In this document: one piece after another, positions 57,623-64,000 of the stretch | How the letters are laid out: the number at the start of each line of letters is the position of its first letter | How positions within the stretch are numbered: position 1 is the stretch's first letter | NCBI GenBank assembly: GCA_013115145.1 | Contig: JAAPAO010000067.1 | Span: forward strand, 28,591 to 92,590 | Direction: 5' to 3' | Length of the DNA: 64,000 nucleotides | Origin: Perkinsus chesapeaki | Lineage: Eukaryota; Perkinsozoa; Perkinsida; Perkinsidae | Translations under genes and position numbers: made by a program | The notes under the pieces: generated by a model | The model's input: only the letters and a program-made list of their open reading frames with translations | Told to the model about the DNA's origin: nothing | Databases searched by the model: none

Positions 57623-58221
57623 CTACTTATAACTGATCATGGCAGTATACTCAAGCACGTTGAGGAACGGGACAACACGTCCCTTCCAATAATCCAGAAG
57701 AGTTTCCAATTCGGCCCTCTGCGCCGCCGCTTCTTCGCGTCCGTTTTGGCCGTTTTGGTGGTGGTGCTCAACACACACGTAGTTAGGCATGTGTGATTGT
57801 TAACTAATGCCCTTCGTGCTGCTTCACATACGCCAGCACGGCACGCCATGGCCACTGAGCCCTTAAGGCGATGCCCTCCTGAAATTGCAACACAATACCG
57901 ACAAAAACTCAATGCATTTCTAACTCCATCCGAAGGAGCGCCGCTACGCCGCCCATCGCTGTTTCGGTGAGGCGTAGAAGTAGTGTACTTGTTCACTAAT
58001 GCGCTCTACCCACAGTGAATCACATAATGGCTGCTGAGCCCAGGCCTCCCAGAACTGCAACGCAATACCGTGTTCAATTTCATGCAAGAAGCAGCAGCTG
58101 TTAAATTAACCTATCACTACTAGAAAGCCACCAAACGGGCATGACCTATCATAACCATATTAACATGCAAATCGGTAGTACCGACGATACCAGCTTCAGA
58201 CAACTGCTCCCAACAACTCAT
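57623..58221 (-). CDS. Hypothetical small multi-exon protein
   Basis: Exon-like segments: start near 58221 (MSCWEQLSEAGIVGTTDLHV), then IALQFWEAWAQQPLCDSLWV, then IVLQFQEGIALRAQWPWRAV, then AAAQRAELETLLDYWKGRVV ending YTAMISYK. The second and third segments share GGTATTG.GTTGCA at their starts, hinting at exon duplication. No family was recognised. It lies just upstream of CSTF3 on the same strand, and the end may overlap that gene's 5' region. Confidence 0.35.
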
Positions 58222-58430
58222 AGTGATATCAATAACATAATAATAAATACTACACAAACATCATAGGTCAGAGGAAGCATATACCAAAGACACCCAACCA
58301 CCGGAGACCACAGTAGCGGGTCGCCGTAGTCGTATACGTCGAGCATCCTCAAGACCACATACGTTCAGCCAAGAACAAGCAGCAGCAGCAGCCATGCATT
58401 AGCAATTCGAGGTGCTTCAAGGAACAGCCA

Positions 58431-59050
58431 TCATATACTATCCAGAGTATCTCTAACATACTTGTCAAAATCAAAGTCAATTCCGCTCAGACCAACACCA
58501 TCGTTGTAATAACCATTACTGCTGACAGCGGTGCTGCTGTCGTCGCGCGAAGATGACACACAAGACGAGACCGGGCTGGATTCGATGAGACCAGAATGTT
58601 CCTTAACAAATGGTGCAACAACAATAGGCACACCTGATGATGACCAGCCGGTGATGATGACAGCCGCGCGCCCCGGTGATCTATTTACCTTCCACGTCGA
58701 TCGTACCTCCGCCCAGGTTGTTGATGGCGATAATAGCCTGCACTTCGTAGGAGTCTAATAATACATCGTCAGCGGACTCGAAATATTACGTCACGCGCCA
58801 CGAAATTACTTTCAGCGATAACGAAGCCCATATTAGCCGGGCGCTTCCGCTCCCTGTTGGGCTTGACCGATGGCGCGCGGTCACTCGGTGCATCCGGAGC
58901 AGTACTGGCGACAACCTGCGGGAAAATCGAGCAAACTGGATCCGTCAGCCTCCATACCATAACCCGGCGAATCTGCATTCCGAGGTCCTCCTTGAAAAAG
59001 TTATATAAAATGTCAGGAGAATCATAACCCAATCGCTGAATTCGTCTCAC
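58431..59050 (-). CDS. RNA-recognition-motif-like protein, N-terminus incomplete
   Basis: DGQVFIVRRIQRLGYDSPDI followed by FKEDLGMQIRRVM looks like the first strand and helices of an RRM. A 42-nt intron, then KRPANMGFVIAE and, across a 55-nt intron, NSYEVQAIIAINNLGGGTID complete an RNP1-like GFV motif and the last helix. The C-terminal exon is Ser-rich and ends GIDFDFDKYVRDTLDSI. Coding starts upstream of 59050, but the first exon was not found. The RRM assignment rests on pattern and spacing, not on a search. Confidence 0.5.
58755..58809 (-). repeat. 55-nt intron with family B motif at the donor (sense)
   Basis: The intron begins GTAATTTCGTGGCGCGTGAC, so the element begins at the 5' splice site itself. 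Removal joins GFVIAE to NSYEVQAII. Confidence 0.75.
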
Positions 59051-59213
59051 TATGAAGACCTGTCCGTCTGGCTGATTGTGCCTGATCAGAAAGGAAGCTC
59101 TATCCGACCTGTTATGTATCTTGCAAGGTAGAGCTCAAGATACTCTCGTACGTGTATGATAGTATATCCCTAAGCGATGCAGTGACATTGCCTCCATCGT
59201 TTTCCTCCTGTCA

Positions 59214-59821
59214 TCAAACAATCACCCCAAACTCGCATTTGTCAGTATTACCGGCTTCGGCAGTGTAACACAGGCCGGTACTGTCGCCACCGGTGCAGCT
59301 GCAGCAGCAGCACTCTGGCGTGTTACCGGAGCTCGGGGAGGTGGGGGCGGTGGCACTGGAAAAGTTATAAGGCAGGGAAATGGTTATATAAATGAGGAAG
59401 TGGAGGCATAAAAATAATATATAAATGTGATGAGGAAGTGGAGGCATAAAAATAATATATAAATGCGACGAAACCGTCGGGAGTAACAATTGCCATTGAT
59501 ACGTTGATTGCGAGCATAGCCCCCACAACAACAACAACACAATGATAAAAGTCACCGACCAGGCACCATCCATCAACACAGTCATGCCTACCTTCCTTTC
59601 GCCCCCAACACTTCCCTGGGCAATGCGAGCTGCTCGGTGATGTCGTCGGGTACTGCAATGGAGATAGAATGACAATAAATGACACACACTCTTCTTACAT
59701 ATGCTCCAAGCCGTTTAGGTTGGTTTGTCTTCGCAATAGTATTATTGCTATCTGCGGTTTTGGTAGCTGACACTGAGCTCTCATCAGTAGACCGCAGACG
59801 CAGGGCTTGGGCGCGGTACAT
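59214..59821 (-). CDS. Putative small membrane protein with Cys-rich tail
   Basis: Start at 59821 (MYRAQALRLRSTDESSVSAT), basic cytosolic N-terminus, exon VPDDITEQLALPREVLGAKG, a hydrophobic segment near 59520-59570, then a tail GNTPECCCCSCTGGDSTGLC ending CEFGVIV at 59214. No family recognised. A 38-bp tandem duplication lies between the membrane segment and the tail, probably in an intron. Confidence 0.4.
59392..59467. repeat. 38-bp tandem duplication
   Basis: Two nearly identical copies starting at 59392 and 59430, A/T-rich, containing GAGGAAGTGGAGGCATAAAA. Confidence 0.85.
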
Positions 59822-60133
59822 GTTAACTAATAATGAGGTAAATACTACTGAAGGAGGAGATGGATTCTGTAAGAGCTCCCGTATGAAATAATTAAAAGCA
59901 GTTGAAGCAGCTTGACAATGATAACTGTAATAATAATATCAAACAAAGGTAACCTTAGTAATATATAAAGCATCGAAAATCAACAGCATTTCGATAAGAG
60001 ATATAAGCGAGGGGTCTCGGATAGCCAACAAGAGGAGGTACACCATTCCTCGGTATTAATCCTACTCACTAAACAGAAAGTCTCTCCATGAAACAAGTAA
60101 AACCATAAAATCATGACAACTTCGTCAACATCA

Positions 60134-60399
60134 TCACGACGCCTTCGTGGCCTTCTTCGGCGTGACCTTCTTCGGCTTTGTAACTTCGTCTAGCTTCTTA
60201 ACTCTCCTACATTACAAAAACCTTCAACAGTCTCAGCTAGCGGCCAACTTCTACTAATTACTAAAGATTCATCTACACTGACGGACAAGGGATCAAGAAC
60301 GGTTCCTAATGCCTTGATTCAACAACAGCAGTTACGAGATATATTTCTACCAGCTGCTCAACATGTGCCCCCCGAGGCCCAACTGCCAATAGTAGCTCG
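60134..60399 (-). CDS. C-terminal exons of an unknown protein with Lys-rich tail
   Basis: LLLAVGPRGAHVEQL joins ALGTVLDPLSVSVDES across a 38-nt GT-AG gap. It continues LVISRSWPLAETVEGF, and after another intron ends KKLDEVTKPKKVTPKKATKA before TGA at 60134-60136. The Lys/Pro tail resembles histone-H1-like or ribosomal tails. No start codon exon was identified between here and the neighbouring gene at 60638, so the model is partial. Confidence 0.35.
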
Positions 60400-60637
60400 C
60401 TGGATTAACAACAAGTGGTTCTGTCAAGTAGTGATTCTCGTAGATTAAGCAGTCAGAACTACCCAAAGATTTCTCTTAGTAAGTATAGTCACCGACTTCT
60501 CAAATAAATGATATAAACAATAGTATACCTATACGTATATGTAATATATATGACAATTGTATACAGTACTTATATTGAGTCCAACAAATAACGAGATGCG
60601 GAAGCCAACTGGTCACAATACCAGCACCCTCCGCAAC

Positions 60638-63600
60638 TCACTCAAGAATGCCCTGACCATCACATGTACCCAACATAAGCTCACTGGTCCTTGGCATCAT
60701 ACCCCTCTTCATTAGCTCACCACAGGCTACAGCCACTGGATCAGATCCTACTGTTGCCACTGCAAGGATATGGTCACCCTAAACGACAACTATACGTTAA
60801 ACAAAGGGCCATCATAATAGTTAATTGCGAATGAGCAGTAATATACACCGTTGAGGTCTACAAGGTGGAATGCTCAAAATTTTGCCATAGGTAGTATAAT
60901 TATAAAAAAAACGCTTCGCTCCGCCCGTTACTTACTCTGCAATAATACGCTATAAACCTACTCTCCTTGAAATCGCCCTCAATAATAACATTATCGAAAA
61001 AATTTGACCCGTCCTTTCCACCGGTGCTGCCAACGTACCGCAGCGACTTGCCGAAAATCATAGTCCAAAAATAAGGAACAGTTGTATACCTACACCTGGA
61101 CCATCAAAAAATACCGCGCGCCACGAAACTCACGGTTTGAATTTGCCAGCCATATTTGCGCCTGCCACTCTCCCCATTTGCAAAGCCACGTCCCAATGCT
61201 CCACTCTCAGGGGTTCACCTGAAAAGATACCTCTAAAAGATACCCAAGAAGAAAAATCTTACCAGTGCGCACATCCGGGTATCTTGCCACATCTCCTGCA
61301 GCATACAATGTGTTGCTGAACGTGCCGTCAGCCAGCTGCACCCCCAAAAACGGATCGGTGGGGAGTGAGCCGTCGGCCTGAAACCGAAATCCAAGCGCGC
61401 TTCTCTCAAGCCCGCAGACCCTACCGCTCGCTGAACTCCAGTGAGCTGGGATGTGTTAGGAACTGCTCCAGTGCCCATGATGACAGCATCAGCAAATAGC
61501 AGGTCACCATCGTCAAGCTCGACACCATTCACGAGAGTGTCCTCATTATAAGCTGATGAATAACCGCGCAGAGTAAATCTCGCTCGCCCCAAAATGATGA
61601 AACGGCGAACGGAGGGAAATGGAGGATTTTGGTAAGGACTGATAAAAGTGGGTTAGATAGAGACCCATACTGATGGATAGGTCCATAAAGAGGCACTATA
61701 CCGCACGTTGGCAGTTTTTTAGCGGCAACCAAGCAGAACTGACAGCGGAATTGGTAAGTATCCACGCTTGGTATCCGAACGACCCTCGGTTCTATTCCCC
61801 CTACATCCATGCTCCATCGCCTCTGACCTCAACAACTTAACTGTCGTACCACCAATGAACTGGATATGCCTAAAACGACACAGACACTCCTTCTCGAACC
61901 CCTTCAGCCACAATATCGCACCAGGGAAAACAACCAACACCACAGAACCCTTGACGAACATACGGTGCGAACAGTGACAGTGCACTAGATGTTCCCTGTC
62001 AGAATACATTTTGCCTATCACTCACATTAGCATTTCATGTCCTTCGGTTGATGATCTAGGATCACAACACGTTTTTCTACCATACAACTTTCCATTCAAA
62101 TTCTTACCACATTTTGCTCATCGTAATGTGAAATATTTAATATCGACTTCCCCAACAAACACACTGTAGAATAATACTACGCAAAGTGTCGCAATATGTA
62201 CTAATACCAATCGGATAATAGTGTAAACGTTAGCGTTACTACTATTACAGTCTATAAAACCGTTAAGCACCAGCACTGTATTATATAGTAGCACTATTAT
62301 TGTTCTACTTCATTACACTCTACTGCTACCATAGCATTATAGTAGTGCACGATACTGTAACTACCGTTGATACCGTATAATAGTACTTCGCTCGCTCCAC
62401 AATAATAATTATACAGTGGCCCAGCTCACCACGTTACCTCTCTGCCAACATATGGGCGAAGTATGCCCCAACCTTCTTTCCTAGCACTCTTTGAAATGGC
62501 ACTGTTTCCCGTCCTAAATACATATCTTACACAACACCATCACATTCATCACCTCCTCCTACCCACTACTGTAACATCCACACCCATACTCACTAAAGCA
62601 CTTGCCATCTCCATGCCGATAAAGCCGGAGCCAACCAGAACTACCTGAATAGTATCCAGAACTGAACATACTACGAAAGGGGACAAGTTGCACAACACTA
62701 ATACATATAAGGGGGTTGAGAAATACAAGGCCACTACAGTTCACTGTGAAAAAGCGGTCCATTGTGTTAATATGCGAGTATAAATAAGTGAAGACGATGG
62801 ACCGAAAGGTCTAACTTAGATCACCGTTGTCCAATCTTTTGCATGTCGTTCTGGGCCAGCTAGCTCTTCTGGTCGAAGTGCCACATCAGCATTATTTTCA
62901 AACGCACCCCCCAAGCCAACTTGACCAACGACCACGACACCCAACGAACTTCTGACCAAGCTCCCCTTTATTACCCTTTGCCCGGCCTCTGCGTACTCCG
63001 TGATGGCATGAGCATCATCTGGCGACCTCAGGCAAAACACATTCCTACACCATTTATTTTCCAACCTCTCTCTGCCGCCGTCCTACTTGGCGTGCAATCC
63101 AGGAATATATGCTTTCCTCGCATCCGAGCCTGCAGCCCATAAGCATTTATCATAGCTTAATTCAGCTGGATGACTGCAAAGATACGCGTATCTTTACGCA
63201 CCCGGAAGATTTTTACCTTACCTATGAGATTCAGATGGTTGTATCTCCACAATACGGTGTTCTGCATCCACTTTTGTGACAGTTGTCTCCGTCCACACCT
63301 CAATACCATACCTACCAGCTACAAAAGTGGCCATCACGATACAACGTAGATATCAAGAATACCCTACGTCTTGAACATCATTCCCTGCAGCAAGCAAGCA
63401 AACGGCTGCCAGCATGCCTGCTGGTACCTCAGCAGTTCAAATTCAAATAAGTGTATAAAAACAGGCACTACTAAAGTGCACCATAACAATACTAATAAAG
63501 ATATATTTGCACATCAATCCAGAAAGGATTCTATTCCAGAAATGTACTGTATTTCACTGGCATTCAAGTGACCTTAACAAGAGTTACATTACCAGTAGCG

Positions 63601-63831
63601 TAGAGTACCGTATTACGACATCTCACACTGTACATAAGCCATGATTTCGAGCAACATAGGGCCTACCCCTCGAAGGTAGTTCCACAAGAAGAAGTGTATT
63701 AACCGTCACCAGTCCTACTACTTATCATAAAAGTCCTTATCTCGGAGATAGAGCTTGGATATGTCATCAGCTGCATCCAGCTTCTTAGACAACACTGGTC
63801 TATCGTAAGGCAGATGCTTCTCCCTCGTTAT
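60638..63831 (-). CDS. AIFM3-like: AIFM3/MDHAR-type FAD- and NAD(P)-dependent oxidoreductase, 5' end outside the window
   Basis: Pyridine-nucleotide disulfide oxidoreductase fold. Exons in order: REKHLPYDRPVLSKKLDAAD; GIEVWTETTVTKVDAEHRIV; FCLRSPDDAHAITEYAEAG; the NAD-binding Rossmann motif VLVGSGFIGMEMASAL; PFQRVLGKKVGAYFAHML; DLLFADAVIMGTGAVPNTSQ; the second FAD motif LYAAGDVARYPDVRT; and a C-terminal domain with VPYFWTMIFGKSLRYVG and GDHILAVATVGSDPVA, ending LGTCDGQGILE at 60638-60640. The VPYFWT and GDHILAVAT landmarks place it with AIFM3 and plant-type monodehydroascorbate reductase relatives. The first visible exon begins at 63831 after an intron full of 20-bp repeats, so the first FAD motif and any Rieske domain lie outside. 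Confidence 0.85.
60781..60935 (-). repeat. 155-nt AIFM3-like intron with family A motif (sense)
   Basis: Removal joins FIAYYCR to GDHILAVAT in frame. The motif is at 60912-60925 on plus as CGCTTCGCTCCGCC, close to the donor. Confidence 0.75.
61090..61133 (-). repeat. 44-nt AIFM3-like intron with family B motif at the donor (sense)
   Basis: The intron begins GTGAGTTTCGTGGCGCGCGG. Removal joins AGKFKP to YTTVPYFWT in frame. Confidence 0.8.
61742..61802 (+). repeat. tRNA-like sequence in an AIFM3-like intron (family C, antisense)
   Basis: GCGGAATTGGTAAGTATC resembles a class II tRNA D-arm, followed by GCTTGGTATCC and GACCCTCGGTTCTATTCC. Stems are incomplete, so it is not a functional tRNA. It shares the GGTATCC...GACCCTCGGTTC arrangement with the first ACSL intron. 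Confidence 0.5.
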
Positions 63832-63860
63832 CTGAACAACCTCTCTATACGTCCAAGATG

Positions 63861-64000
63861 ACAAGTGCGGCATAATAATAACAAGTGCGGCATAATAATA
63901 ACAAGTGCGGCATAATAATAACAAGTGCGGCATAATAATAACAAGTGCGGCATAATAATAACAAGTGCGGCATAATAATAACGAGTGCGGCATATATAGC
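63861..64000. repeat. 20-bp tandem repeat array reaching the window end
   Basis: Unit ACAAGTGCGGCATAATAATA is exact at 63861, 63881, 63901, 63921, 63941 and 63961, with a degenerate seventh copy at 63981. It lies in the intron upstream of the first visible AIFM3-like exon and may continue beyond the window. Confidence 0.95.

Noticed and set aside
60330-60380. Programmed frameshift in the Lys-rich-tail gene
   Set aside because: Two overlapping frames looked like a frameshift, but a 38-nt GT-AG intron explains them.
60190-60450. A plus-strand open stretch of about 85 codons (includes PNALIQQQQLRDIFLPA)
   Set aside because: It has no Met, and the opposite strand gives a coherent two-exon reading joined to a Lys-rich tail exon. 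Kept as unlikely but not excluded.
60849-60857. A 9-nt micro-exon (ACCTCAACG on the minus strand) in the AIFM3-like gene
   Set aside because: Both neighbours are in phase 0 and join directly as FIAYYCR-GDHILAVAT, which fits the family better, so a single 155-nt intron is simpler.
63861-64000. CRISPR array
   Set aside because: Units are contiguous with no unique spacers, and the context is a eukaryotic intron.

Overview
This looks like nuclear DNA of a unicellular eukaryote. Most genes have many exons with GT-AG introns of only about 40 to 60 nt, and the proteins are eukaryotic: glucosidase II beta, a quiescin-type sulfhydryl oxidase, exonuclease 1, CstF-77 and PA28. My best guess is a Perkinsus-like alveolate, based on intron style, compact tandem genes, lineage-specific single-exon secreted proteins and a MenF/MenD/MenH fusion. 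That is inference and I could not test it.

Layout: 0.9-2.7 kb glucosidase II beta (-). 3.1-7.2 kb poorly recognised exons (-). 7.35-12.1 kb long-chain acyl-CoA synthetase (-). 13.9-16.2 kb single-exon double pepsin-like protein with mostly lost catalytic motifs (-). 16.3-20.2 kb gene-poor DNA dense in perfect palindromes. 20.3-28.1 kb PHYLLO-like MenF-MenD-MenH fusion (+). 29.4-33.4 kb three intronless secreted proteins, two of them clear paralogues facing each other. 35.6-38.4 kb unknown gene (-), a tRNA gene (+) and EXO1 (-). 38.5-40.2 kb small membrane protein and sulfhydryl oxidase (-). 40.4-47.5 kb three tandem PA28 proteasome-activator genes (-). 48.7-50.4 kb amino-acid transporter (-). 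50.9-57.45 kb CstF-77 (-). 57.6-60.4 kb small poorly known genes (-). 60.6 kb to the window end: AIFM3-type FAD/NAD oxidoreductase (-), continuing beyond the window.

The two strongest unusual signals are as follows. (1) A fused isochorismate synthase, SEPHCHC synthase and SHCHC synthase gene: the PHYLLO architecture without its MenC part. (2) Three unrelated short sequence families recur inside the tiny introns of otherwise unrelated genes: a GTGGCGCAGTGAC core with AATTTCGT arms, a GCGGAGCGAAGCG core, and tRNA-like sequence with a B-box. Some copies fill more than half of a 44-66 nt intron and they occur in both orientations. This suggests recent intron gain or intron colonisation by very short mobile or tRNA-derived sequences.
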